Source: Erythrocercus mccallii (taxonomy: Eukaryota > Chordata > Aves > Passeriformes > Dicruridae). Taken from it: DNA of 64,000 nt. Positions 12,789-26,300 of the stretch are shown piece after piece. Location of the stretch: contig VZRG01000745.1 of assembly GCA_013397435.1 (NCBI GenBank), forward strand, positions 186,860 through 250,859, in the 5' to 3' direction. The notes beneath the pieces were generated by a model. It saw only the letters and a program-made list of their open reading frames with translations. It was not told the origin of the DNA and searched no databases. The position numbers were made by a program, and so were the translations under genes. How positions within the stretch are numbered: the stretch's first letter is position 1; the number at the start of each line of letters is the position of its first letter.

Positions 12789-14579
12789 AGTTTGACGGGA
12801 GGAGCAATGACTAAATATTATATATTTTCTGAGTTCAGAGTAGTTACATGACTTTGCTGTCATTACAGCTTGTTCATTTTTTTGGCGCTATGTCTTTGGC
12901 ACTAGCCATCAAACAAAACCAATATGTAGCATGGCAGACCTTTCATTTCTTTCCTTTCATTTTGTCTATTTTTCCTGAGGCAGAAAATATTGAATATTTA
13001 TCTGCTAATGCACTCCCCCATTAAAAGCAAGTAACCAGAGTGTCTGCTTGTGCTCACCTTTCTGTGGTAAGGATGAATAATTTTCATTGCAGAAGAAGTG
13101 TGAAAACTCATAAACAACAGCACAAGGGCAGATATTTGGTTTATGCACACAGCCTTGTCTTTCAATTTATTTGAGTTATTATGTTCAAACGAACAGGCCC
13201 ATTGCATTCAAAGGGATGAGAAAATATGCTAACAATTTCATAGGGGAGGATTCCCTATACACTGCTCAGTATTGTTCTTCATTCTTTGTGCATAGTTAAG
13301 AGATACAGTAGTGAGTTTTTACAGCTGTAAATATAAAGTTACAAAATAATAAATTAAATCTTATGTGAAAAATACCTTTTCTGTTCTTTTTCCTCTGAAT
13401 CAGCTCACTATGACTCATCTTTTTATCTGGTCATTGTGCTCCCTTAACTGAACCCAGATGACTGAAGAGATAACATTCCACTGGGTTGTTTCAGTAAGAA
13501 TTTTAAGGGAATTTCAGCTTACAAAGATGTTAGAAAGCTTTTATAAAGTTTAGAGTAAAAACAAGTAGAAGTAAAAACTAAGTTTTTCCAACATGAATAT
13601 ATAACAGTGCTAGAAAACATTCCCCTATTATGGAATTTGACTGTCTATACAAAATAATTTTTCAGAGAACTGTGGGTTTGGCTCAAGCCGATTAATACCC
13701 TCCCCAAAAGCTCCTGAACCAGCCTGAGAGTTAGCAGATGTTTACCTGAGGCCCTTTTGGCTTTGGTAACTAGGAAATCCAGTTGCATGGAAGGAGGCTG
13801 TGGGAACAACTGACTTCCAGGAGAAAAACCAGACCTATTTAATTTATAGTATCAGTACAGCCCCCTTCTCAGTCAGTCAGTGACAAATTAAGGGATGAAT
13901 CCTGGTGAAAGAATTCTACCAAACTGTACCTGTAACTTCACCTCTTTCCCATCTTCTGGAAAAGCAAAATCAGAGTGCAAGGAAGCAGACAGGCATTTTT
14001 AAAGGATTTGTGTTTCAGTTCCTTAAAGAACTCTCACAGGATGTGAACTGCTCCTATAAGAGGAGTGTCGGGGAGCTCTTTGCCAATCAGTATGGACTTC
14101 TCTTTTATATGTCTGTTTTCAAACGGATCAGAAGGCATCATTTTTAGCAAAATTACTGCTTCTGGAGAGCATTCCTTCTCCCCTCATTTTAAATCCATTT
14201 CATTATTATATAAATTATTTTTAAAAATAGTTTTTTACAAAAATTTACCACTGCAACTGCAGATTAGTTACCATTAATTATCATTTTTTGGTGCTATGTC
14301 TTTGGCACTAACCATCAAGCAAGAACAATGTAGCACGGTAGATTTTTCCTTTTATTTTGATTATTTTTCCTTATGCAGAAAATACTGATTTATCTGCTAA
14401 TACACTTCTCCAGTGAGAAACATTCCTTACTGAAATTTATCAAATAAATTAAAAATATGATCAAGGCAGTTGGCTTCTGTTGTGCTTTGTCATAATGCAC
14501 TCAAATTTTGATTATTTTCAAACCACTCTGATTTTTTATCCCAAAATAAACTTAAGTGCATTGCTCCTCCCGTCAAACT
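12789..14579. repeat. Composite repeat: terminal 21-bp inverted repeat plus subterminal direct repeats
   Basis: Positions 12789-12809 (AGTTTGACGGGAGGAGCAAT plus G) are the exact reverse complement of 14559-14579. Inside them, a block at 12874-13023 recurs in the same orientation at 14281-14415. Shared blocks are GCTATGTCTTTGGCACTA, CCATCAA, ATGTAGCA, TATTTTTCCT, GCAGAAAATA and TTTATCTGCTAAT, with about 80% identity by eye. Similarity may continue past the 21-mers as an imperfect inverted repeat. No transposase frame is seen in the 1.8-kb interval. It could be a non-autonomous DNA transposon or two overlapping copies of an unknown repeat. Confidence 0.6.
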
Positions 14580-17227
14580 GTTTACAAGGGACTGACTAGA
14601 ACAGATATACATTGCCTGCGAATAGGAAAATATGTTCTAATCACAGTAAGTATTGTGTGGTCACAATAACTGATTACAAATGTATCTACAGGTTTCTACT
14701 GGGCAAACCATTCATCTTAAAAAAACACTCTCTTACAGGAAAAGAAGAAAGAAAAACCCAATACAATGGCATATCTAATAAGAGAATACATAAATCCTGC
14801 AAGGAAACATTTTTAATGAGCAACTTTTTCATGAAATAGCTCTGTTCAGGAGAGGTAAAAATTCAGTGTGCATTAAAGACAACATATCTCTTTGTTCTGC
14901 TCCTTTCATTTGGGGAAAGGAGCTGGATATAATGTAAACCAGTTTACTTAACAAGCCTCAATTATTGAATCAAACCATTTATGAAATGCTTTTACAATGC
15001 AATCACCAAGAAAAGCTTTGCATTTTTAACAGTAGCTATCTAGATAGTCAAGAATAGGCAGATGATAATGTGGGCTTAATATAGAGCAGTTCTGGGAAAC
15101 AGCTGAAGGAGTGAAGTGACATAAACCTGACTCGTGACTCCATCGTGTACTGCTTTACTGAAAACTTGTTAGGAAGAATCTACACCATCACAGACAATAT
15201 TTGCAACCAATTTAGGAAAGGGAATGTGGTAGAAGGACCTCAACCTCTCTACTACGTGAACAACTCAGACTAGACAGCAAATTATGTGAAGCATCCAATC
15301 CCAAGTGAAATGACAAATGGAAATTATATAGTTTTGGGAGTGGACACTGAGCTTTCTGAGTGCTGTCACCATTCTCTTTGAATCAAAGGGATTTTGAAGC
15401 TACATTTAAAAAGGCAGGAAACAACAAACCTCACGAGTGGCAGAAAAAGCTATCATTAGGAAATATGTAGGCAAACTTGATACATAATTTTGAAAGTACT
15501 TCGACAGATACGCACAAAATAGTAGTATCCCAATGATTTCCTACTCAGACTATTTCAAAATATTCAAACATTTTCCAAGACACACTTTCCTCCATGTTCT
15601 ATTTATAGGCATACTCTAGTTAAATACATCTTCTTTGTAAATATTTTTAAGAATGTGTACTTAGGGAAAAATATAAAAATAGTGGATTACAGTACATTAA
15701 AATGGTCTAATATGATCTACTTGTTAAGAGCCTCATTATGTTTTAATCTTCTTAATAACGAATCAAGGTGAACCAATGCTACTTTGACACAGAGAATCAG
15801 CATAAGGGTGGGATTGGGATTTGCGAGTTACTGAGTCCAGTGCTTTAAAAGCTAGGGTTTTTTCTCTAGTAAAGTGGTGCTTGGTACCATATAGGCTAAT
15901 TCAAGTATCCTTCTGCTTAGTCTAAGGATATAATTTTTACCAGGTTTTATTTAAGTGATGATTTTTTAAGGCAGAGGATCAGTGTTGGTTTTAAGCATTT
16001 GTTTTCACTTAGCTGGTACTTGTCAGTTTTTCGATAAATTTCATAACCTGATGCCTTTGAGACTCTAGGTTGTACCTGGCTAGTTTACAGTTCTTCAGAA
16101 AATTACCTTACTAAATATCTGAGCCCTCAAGAGGCTGATCTGCATTTTTGGTAAATCACAATCCTTCATGAAATACTACGTCCTACAAAAAGCTGCGCGT
16201 TATTTTATTAGGCAATGACAGCAGGAAGCAAAATAGCTCTGCAGCTGAAAACCTATTTTGGCTCTATGAAAAGAACAAACATCAGTGTCAAAGCAAGCAG
16301 GCTGAATCCAGGTCAGAGGCTTTTTTTTCTGAGAACACATCTGAGTTTCCTGATGACCTTTTCTTAAACTCAGATGCCTTAAAACTGCTGGTGCTTACTA
16401 GAGTCTGCAAGACTTTATAGGTAACATAATATAAAGAAAAAGTATTTAGCAGCCTAAACGCCACCCACAAAATGATGTCTAGGCATTTAGAAAAAACCTA
16501 CAGACTTAGTGACTTACAAAAATTTAATTTCCCTCCTCCAGCAGAGGGAGGTTAATTTAAATCATAGAAGAATAGCGTGACCTTGGGGGTACGAACTTCA
16601 TACTCTGAGAGGAAGGAAGAGGAACATGCTCCTCTTATCATCCTTGAGGGAGTTAACAAAGCACTTGAGTGACCCTGTAGCATTCACCAAGGTGTGTAGA
16701 GCACACAGGTCCCAGTTCCAGCTGTAGAGACAGGGATACCCTTGTACAGCCATCAGTCCATGCTCACTTGGTCACTCTGGGCTTTCTCAGGTACAGTCAC
16801 CCCAGTGCAGGGTGCAGTGTCAAGCACAGCCATCAGGGTCAGCTTGGCACTGACAGTATGTGACAGAATGTCAGTCATGATCCTGTGACACCATGCCTGT
16901 GCTTCTGGACAAATATGAACATGCAGTCAAAAGTGACTGGGCAGACTACTAGAAGAAACACATAGTGATAGTTGTTACAAACTTGGATACCAGCACAGTC
17001 CCTCAGTGGCAAATTTCTGAAAACTGAAGGAAACATCACCCCATGCTTGCTGTGGTTTGGTGTTTTCCAGGCATCCTTCCTTGCCATCGTTGGAATGGGA
17101 AAACGGAAACTGCAAGAAGACATTCTGCTGGTCCCACCTGAATGCACTCCCAATAGCTCAGCCATTAACTGGACACATTCAGTTTGTCTTTATATTAATC
17201 TTGTTTCTCTGTCCAACTTTCTACATG

Positions 17228-17600
17228 CAAGTCCAGAGGAGCCCCACAAAGATGATCAAAAGGATTGAGCACCTCTCCTATAAAAATAGGCTAAGAGAGT
17301 TGAGATTGTTCAGCCTGGAGCAGCTCTGGGAAGACCTGTTAGCAGCCTACCTAGGCTTATAAAAAAGAGGAAGAGGAACTTTCTACAAGGGCGTGTAGTG
17401 ATAAGAAAAGGAGAAACGGGTTTAAACTGAAAGACAGTAATTTTTGATTAGATATTAGATATATAAAGAAATTCTTTACTGTGAGGATGGTGAGACACAG
17501 GAAAAAAGGTTGCCCAGAGAAGCTGTGGATGGCTCCCCACCCCTCCAAGTTATCAAGGCCAGGTTGAATAGGGCTTTAAGAAAACTGGTTCAGTGGAAAA
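17228..17600 (+). mobile_element. CR1 LINE 3' fragment
   Basis: This is a 5'-truncated CR1 copy in the sense orientation. Landmarks in order are AAGTCCAGAGGAGCCCCACA, GAGCACCTCTCCTATAAAAA, TTCAGCCTGGAGCAGCTCTG, ACAAGGGCGTGTAGTGATAA, AAATTCTTTACTGTGAGGAT, TTGCCCAGAGAAGCTGTGGA and AAGGCCAGGTTGAATAGGGC. Together they follow the known order of the CR1 reverse-transcriptase tail and 3' region. A translated piece reads KMIKRIEHLSYKNRLREL. The copy is substituted and frame-broken. Its 3' end decays into a 15-bp tandem (GAAAACTGGTTCAGT-like, about 17578-17610) in place of the usual CR1 tail. It is antisense to HCN1 and lies in the intron between the two visible exons. Confidence 0.9.
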
Positions 17601-20600
17601 CTGGTTCAGCCCTCTCTCAGTTCCATAGCAAGTATTCATGAAACAACTGTTTCATCCACAGAACAATGCTAATGCTATATAACTATTTAGAAATGCTTGG
17701 CAAGCCAGTGGGATACTTTCATAGCAACCACATAAAAAGTAGGAAAGTCTCTTTCTGCAATTAAGAGTTAAACTACATGCTTTGATTACAGGAAGACCTG
17801 TAAAATTATACTGCAGAGCAACTAAAACATCTGCCAGGTAAGTAGTTCACAGAAACCCAGGTTCTTCAGTGTAGATACTGAGGATAAAATGCTCTGACAG
17901 AAATGGGTGAGGCTGAGGCAGATGGCCCAGGCCAGAGAACAAACCCTGGGGAGAGGCCAGATATGGGATGTCTAGCACTGATGCTTGAGGGAGAGATGCA
18001 CAGCAGGAACACCACAATCCTCAGTGGTGGACAATGAACAGGAAGAGTCAAAGTGCATTGCACTTTTTTATTGTTTACACATGGATATCTGCAGTGACCA
18101 GTGGCCCCATTTGTTCTGAGTTTTGTTTGTGAGAACCAGCACTAGGAAAGACAGGCATCCCAAAATTTCACTTCAGCTGACTTCAGGTACTTCACTTTGA
18201 TAGTTAAGTGAGTTGGCAGGTCTCCCTAGGCTCCCTACACAGTCAGTAAAAATCAGACTTCTGCAGATGGTGATTCAGAGTAGAATGTTAATGCAGGTGT
18301 TCTTTATCACCTCCAGGGGAGAATTTCTCTTTCCATAAGCTGCCCAGGATCCTATTCAGCTAAAGCTGCATCCATTATCTTCCTGAGCTTCCCTACTGAG
18401 CATACCTCTGTTTTCATGGATAGACTTGACACCCTATTTCTTCCTAGCTCAAATCCAGTGAAGAAAATAAAATTCCATAGAACAGACTCTTCTTTTAAGC
18501 TCTAGTTTTATTTTATGATCTGTGGTTTTTCTCTTGCAATTGAACTTTGCAGTCAGATGAGGAGATGCATTTGCCCTTGCAAGTCTGACAAAAGTCGAAG
18601 GGGGTCTCTAAGTGGTGCGGCAGATTTGACTCAGTGAATTCTGTTCCAGCACGCTGGATTTAATGTAAGTATACTACAGTGAGATGGTATCATAAATCAC
18701 AGATAGAAGCAGGTGAGAGACAAAAAAAGATTCCAAATGAGAACAGAGGAATGCTTAGAATGCAAACATCATAATTATTAGCATCATCATTAGCATCATA
18801 ATATATAGCAGCGAGCACACAGTGAGAGAAAGATTTCTTGGATTTAGGACACATATTTGTATATCCATTATTGAAAGTATGACATTTACTTTGCTTATTG
18901 GAAAGAACTGGAAACATCTAAAAGGACTCAGATTCTTAGGAAAATAGCATGTATTTACCCAAAAATTGCATTATCTAACATGCAAATGGTTGGAAACCTT
19001 TCTTAGCTAGAGCCTTCATGTTAGCTGGGCACCTGCTACATTTCAAGATTGGTTTTAAAAATCTGATAATCCACAGCATATCTACCTAATGTTAAGTAGA
19101 ATCAAAATAGCTTTTTTAAAGGTTTTTTTTAGTTAGTTTGTCAAAACAAAGTAATAGAACCACTCACTTCAGACAGGGTCACTTAAGCTTGTCTTGAAAC
19201 CAGTAGCCCAGCAATGTCTGAATCTTTTAATAAATATAGCAAGACATGGCACTCCACACATATATGGACTCCTTCTGAACAGTGACAAACAACAATCATT
19301 TGTTTTTATTGCAACTATGATTTGCATCCTCCAAGCACATAGGCCAGATGAATTTAAGCTGAGTTACAGATAAAAATAGTTTAATAACTCCCTCATAAAC
19401 ATTATAGAGTGAAATCTTTGTTTCATTTGAATTAGGTTTAAAATGGTCTTGAATTTAATCTCCGAATCTAATTTCAGATAGCATGGCTATTTCTTCCTTC
19501 TGTAGTTTATGTCAAAAATCCCAAAATTTGTGTTAAAAAAATAAAATATACTAAATTATTTTTCAAATCCAACCTCTATAGTCAAAACTGTAAAAGCAAC
19601 AAGGTCACTCAATGGAAGGAAGATCATCAGAGGATATACATTAAGGCAGCTTTCATTCTTCAAAACAGCAAAATGTCATGCTTTTTACTATCTTTTAAAA
19701 TAAAATTGTGAGTCATTAGTAATTAGAAACACACATTATATTGCATTTGGGTGTGGTTTTAATTGATACCATGCATATTTGGTTTCTAATTCAGATTTTG
19801 CATTCAGTGTCACCACCATAAGTGAATAATTTAAATGGCATTTTTTGTCTTTAACATTATTAATTAGAAAAATTTTAAGAGTATTTTCTAGATAGTCTCT
19901 GGGCAGATGTATGGGTAAGCAGTGAGCAGTTTCTTATACCAAGTCTGAAAGATTTTAAAAGCAAAACAACAAGCTTTGTTAAGGCCTAGAAACCCTTCAT
20001 CTTTTATTTATTTGTACACATGCCAACTTTGTTTCCTCAAATCATGTTGCAATGGTTGAGTGCACTGGCTCATGCTCAGAAAAAACCCAACTTCTACCTC
20101 AGATGTTCTATTTTTATTTAAACTGTCACATTCCTTCTTTCTCCTCCCCACATCACTCTATGTGTGTGGGAGGGTTTCCTTCACAAAAATTCAACAAGAG
20201 TGGCTTAGGTTTGGTATATTTTATTGATCTGCAAAATACGTTTACTTAGGAGCAATATACCATTAAGTCTAAAGGCACTTCCTCTCAGCATTTATGTGCT
20301 TCCATAAACTCTTTGACAAGATAGACTGCAAAAATGTAAGGAAAACTCATCCTTGCTTATTCATACAACACAAAAACGAATACATTTATCTCAAGTTGTA
20401 TATGCACGGAAGTGTATGTAGCAGCAGGATGGTCTTGCTGCAAGAGTAAAGCCATGACAGAGTTAGAGAGTAACAAGAAGGTAAAAGCACATTTAAATAT
20501 TCTGTATTGCATCTGTATTTTGTATAGAGCGATGGTGGTATAGGACAGGCAGCATTTAGGTGAAAAGCATGGGTTATGAGACCTCAGCTAGAGACATCTA

Positions 20601-23330
20601 CATAGATCCAAAAAATTCCACGGTCAAATCTGTCCTTACCTACTGGAAATGTAGCACACCTACCCATTGGTCTTGAGTGTACCTTTTCAGGGTGAGCTCT
20701 TGCATTTTCTTATCAAACAAAAAAAAAGCTATTAAAATAGACAGGAAACTCTTCTGTCAACATCATTCTAGAAAGATTTAGCTGAGTTTAAGTTTGCCAT
20801 AACTTTTCTGGTTGTATATAAGAGAAAAATTTTAAGTATTTTGCTATTAGAGATAAGCAGAGGGGTATTACATATTACTTCAAAAAGTGGCAAACAAGTG
20901 GTACACTGCCTTTATTCCTGACCGGTACCCAATTACTCTTTGTAAAACTGAACTAGCAGTCTGAGTACACTCCACTTGAAAACATCACTACTAAGTAGAC
21001 AGTTGTTCAAAACTAGTCATGTTAATTCTCTCTCTATCTATACCAATGTAGATAAGAGTCAAAACAAGAGTTTTGATTATATGCGCTATTGTCAAAGTGC
21101 TAGGCTACCCTCAACTGCAAGCTAAAATCATCATCTTCTGAACATAAAAGATCAAACACAGTGACTATAATGATGAATGTGATGGATTAGAAAGGGAATA
21201 TGACTCATTTGTGAAGAATACGGGTATTATTTTCTTATCTCCTTCAAATGCCAACTGCTGGCTTTCGAAGAGATTTTTTCAAAGCAACTCTCTCATTAGC
21301 AGTACCCCAAAATACAGGGAATATTGTGTTTTTAAACAAGGCCTCATAGCGTATAGCTCTCTCTGCTGCAATCCACTTCGCAGGAGACTGTCATGAACAT
21401 TCTGCAATAAACACCAGCAATTCAAAGCAAAGAGGGAAAAATAAAGGTAATGTCAATAATGTTTTTTTAAAAAATTTTGGGGGAAATTATTTTACTTTTG
21501 CAGCTAAATTAGATAGATTAGTAAATTATTTATATCAGGTATTTTTGAGAAATACTAATTTTTAAATGATATTGCTTTTTCCCTAACATGAAGAAAAGAA
21601 ACCCAGTGCAAATTACTAAACATGGCATATGGCCAGAGAAATTCTCACCATAGGGTTTGGTTCTTTTCCTTATATTGTCAATCATATCTCATAAAGCATA
21701 AATGAACAAATATAAAAATCCAGATAGCAGAAAGAAAGCAAAATATATTTAAAGGGCATTCAGTAGTTTAAGCTGTTGATACTGAAAGTATTCACTGCTT
21801 GCTGTTAGAAATAATATGTAAACATCTGTACATACAACTAGAAGATATTAAAAAATTACTAATTAGTTACAGCATTAAATAATATACTGCATATTTCAGA
21901 AAATATGAAGATTTTCCTATACAAAATCTTTTCCATAACTTCTATTATGTTCAATTTTCCAAAAGTTTTAGATCATTATTTGAATTAGTTCAGGTTGAAT
22001 CTGCTCAAATGAGTATATGCACAGAAAGCAGGAAGAGCAGGAGAACAGATGGACAAGAGCAATCTTAAAGAAAATTATCCTATATTTTTAAAAGGCTGCA
22101 AAATACATGCAGCCTACACCCAAATTAATTGTGTACATTCCTGGCTTATATGTATAAATAATATAGGCAAACCATTTCAGACATGAAGGAAAATTAGTAG
22201 GTTAAAACAAATGAAAGAAAATATAATGCCATATATTTCCTCTTTTTCTCATGTTTTGTAACCAGAAGTGAATGCAAATTGAGACTTCCAGTTTCACACA
22301 GAAGCTTTTAGCTACATTCAAATTCAAATTAAAGTGAAAATATGAAATGTTAAAATTTCCATGGAGAGAAAAGTTCATAAATAACCAGATTTTTAAAACA
22401 AATATTATGAAATCCTCTTTTCTTCATCTGACACTTTGGGAGTCCAGACTACAAATCTGACAGACTACTGACATAGGTCTGGTAGACACAGACCCATATC
22501 TCAAGTTCCTCATGTATCAGAGTGACTTGGTTAAGAATTACATGAACCAGAACAAAGTATCTTGTTTTGATTTTTTTCTAATGTGAAATGTAAGCATTCT
22601 CAATGTGCAATTTCAGATGGCTATTTTTTCCTGTCTAATTGCATTCCATTAGAGACTTCTCTCCAGATGCACTTTAAATATTAGAATGAGTCAGATGTTG
22701 AATAGCTGTGTGTAGAAAATTCAAATTTGATATGGCAAAACCCATCAGGTAAAAGCAGTAAAATCAGTGCTCTTGAGAAAATCTGATTGTGATAATGACT
22801 CCTTGACAAAAATATGCACCTTGTGCAAACCACATTTTTGTGCAGTCTTAAATCATACGGATTAAGAATTAGGCTGTGCATTTTAATTAAAGTTTCTAAT
22901 GAAAGAAGGGAAGATTTGCTGAAGAACAGCTGTATATGGATGGTATTCATCTGGATATATCTTCACTGGTTTTATTCTGGGAAACCTGGTCCGGCATAAA
23001 TATTCCAAGAGTTCAATTTTTGGATACTCCGATCAGAAGAGAAAAGGCCACCCATGGAGAGCTACTTCAAAGTAGTTTTTTTCACATTTATGTTCCAGTT
23101 CAATCTAGAGTACCACTAAATGCAGATAAACATTTTAAACATTTAAATTTACAGAGCAAAGTAGACTGATCCAGCTATCCCCAGAACAAAGGGAATACTC
23201 TCTTCTACAACAGAGAATCTGCTTTTGGCCATGTTGTGCTTATAACACCTGAACATTTACTCCAGGGCAAATATAGGATACAAGGTCTTAAAACATTACA
23301 GGTCCAATTTATGCTTTTACTTTAGTTCAC

Positions 23331-23348
23331 TTTTTTTTTTTTTTTTTT
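23331..23348. repeat. Poly-T run (18 T)
   Basis: An uninterrupted run of 18 T on the plus strand, read as A in the direction of HCN1 transcription. No retrotransposed body is recognisable next to it on either side. Confidence 0.9.
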
Positions 23349-26300
23349 AACTAAAGAAATGGCTTAGGGCACACTTTATGAAGTGTTTATTTTTCCCTTG
23401 AATGTCTATCAAACACAGGCTTTATAATATTATGTGCAATTTCTTCTATTCTTTCCAGTGTAAGGCTTACATAAAATATTTTGTAGTTTACAGCTACCAG
23501 AAATCCCTTCAAAATATACTGCAGCATAAGCATTTATAACTTATCTTGATTCTTGTGGGAGAAACGTGGAAACTAAATTTTGATGACAAATAAGCTTCTT
23601 CCTTGCATCTGCTTATTGACATATTTCTACTAGCTCTTTTGAAAACACAGAAAAAGCATGGAAATAAGTTAGTATCCTTTAAGTGTGTCAACTTGATTTT
23701 GTATGCTCCCTCTAAATAATTGTTTCATTATTCTCATCGCATATACAGAAGACCAGATTTTGATCTGAAAGAAACAGACGCATGCAAGGCAGCCAACTAA
23801 TTCATTACAGAAGTCATCCTCTTTAGCACCTATTATCACATCAGCAACATAGTGCTACAATCAACACTTACAAATATGTCTCCTAATTTAGATCCTTCCT
23901 CTTGGTTGCAGTAGGCACCAATATCTACTGAAATAACTATCACCAGCAGCATTAAATAATTAGTTTTAAGCATTTTAGTAAGAGTAAGGTAAGGTGGTAG
24001 GGCTTATGACAACAGTTTGCAATGCTAAACAATTTTCAGAGTTGGTGGAGTTGTGTGATTAAAACTGGGAATATCTTCTCTGAATGACTATTTTCCCTTT
24101 TGAGGCAATTATAATCTACATATTGAGCTATAACTTTCCCTATTTTAAAACTTTTAGAAAGTTTTAAACCTCCCTGTGATTGATTTTGCACCTTCATTTT
24201 TCAGTTCTTAAGGTTCTACATCTGAATTAGCTCATGGCGTTAAGGCCATAGAATAAAATTTATAATCTGAGAAGACATTCATGGCAGAAATAATATATAT
24301 AGAAAAAGAAATCTCATTAACTGTAAATCTGGGGAAAAGAACTGTTTTTATCTAAGCACATCAGAAATTTACTGTCAAAAATACAGCCCAAAGTGTATCA
24401 AAAAAATGTAAAGAATATTACACCAAAGAGACTGGAAGGAAACAAGGAGTTTGGGAATAAAAATTATTAAAATTATTACTACTTCCCATTCTAGGCCTGC
24501 AAAAGCAGACTACCTGCTAACCTGTCAGAGAACAGAACAAGGCCTAAGTCAAAACCTGTGTGGGCTTCCTTGATCCTCAGCAATTGTGGTAAAAATGGGA
24601 ACCTGATTTGTTTCGTCTTCATTGATCATGACACACTGAATTAAATCAGGAGCATCCTTAGATACTCTATTTCTACAATCCCCACGAGCTTGGCATAGAA
24701 TTTTGGTATTGCAGTTAATGCATATCCTCAGTCTGCATTAAACCTACCTTGTCTTTTAGCACTGCACATCCACAAAATTTTCTTCTGCTGTTTCTTTTAC
24801 TGTTGAATCACACATAATAATATATTTTCCTGAGATAATATAGTTTTAGGCCTATCACTTCATGCCAGACAAGTGAAACAGGTCATTACTTCATTATCTT
24901 AATGCAGGAGGAAGCAGACTGACCTCAGTGACTAGGTCAGTGCTGAGGGCAGGAGAGACCAGCAACTGAATTCTGAACAGCTGCACATAAGAGAAGCAAT
25001 ATAATTATTCACTGTAGATTTAAAAATATATGTGTCTTAGTCCTAAGAATGTCAGTTACATATTGTTGTTTCCAGTATTACTGTATTTCCAAATTGTGTT
25101 GTAAACAGAGTATTTGACTTGAGCAATTCTAGTAATTTTGATCCCAGTCCATCTCTGATTTGTAATTTCACACTTTTTTCTGTTCCAAGAAGCATTGCAC
25201 TTACTAAATAGACACACATTAATATAAATATATGAGTACAAAATAGATTAGGATAGAAGTATACTTCATCAGATCCTCAGTGCCTCTAGGAATCAGATGA
25301 TTCCCATATGGTCCATACTTTTTAAGCACCCAATATAGAACTGAGGGATTTGATTTACATAAGCATTTATTGCTCAGCATTGCAAATGAAATCAGAGGAA
25401 TCTAATGTTTTAAATGTGGCTCTATAATATCTTGTAATAATAAAAATATACTCAGAAACATTTGTGAAGTTCTAAATGATGACTATCACATAATGATCAA
25501 ATGCAGAAAAATCTCATGAAAAAATTAGTTCCCCTAATTGCCAGCTTTAGGGAAGAAGGTGCTAAGATGCATTATCAAAAAGGACAAAACCCAAGGCAGA
25601 ATAACACATCAAAATGACTGCAATGAAAACCTTGAGCTCCACTAAGTAAAGCAGAGATCTTACCGCCCCCCCAAAAATAAAAAAAAGTGATTGTGTAATT
25701 AAAAATGGTGCTCATTAGTAAGAAATACTGAGAATTAAAATTATAGTTTTGGGTGGTATACTAAATAGCTTTTACATATATTACATATATGTTAGCATAG
25801 CTCTTGGGTCATTATAAATCCTAAGGATCTCCTGCCTTTCTGAATTTCCCTATCAAATATTCATTTAAGTATTTTATTATGAGAGAGACTTCCAGATTCT
25901 AACACAGAAATTCCCAAATTCTCTTACTAGCAACACTGATATCATCAGAGATGAAGGTCTGATTTCTTTTGCCCCTAAGAAAATTACGAGACATCAATGG
26001 GTGCCAATACAATGCAAAATCCCAGGCTACTAAATCCATCCTTGAACACTCCAAGAGCTGCAAAAAATCCAACTGCAAGGACAGAAATGAAAAGACAAAA
26101 CAAAATAAATCAGAGTACCTGAAGGGCTCTTGCTGAGCAAACATCGTCTGACTGCCAGGGGAAATGCCAGAAAACTAAGGCCTTTCCAAAAGCTTTACAA
26201 TCTGTTTCGGCTTTTAAAAACCTCAACATTCAAGTTAAATTCTATACCTCTCCACTACACTTTTATCTCACAAAGGGAACATTATAAATAAAAAAATCTG

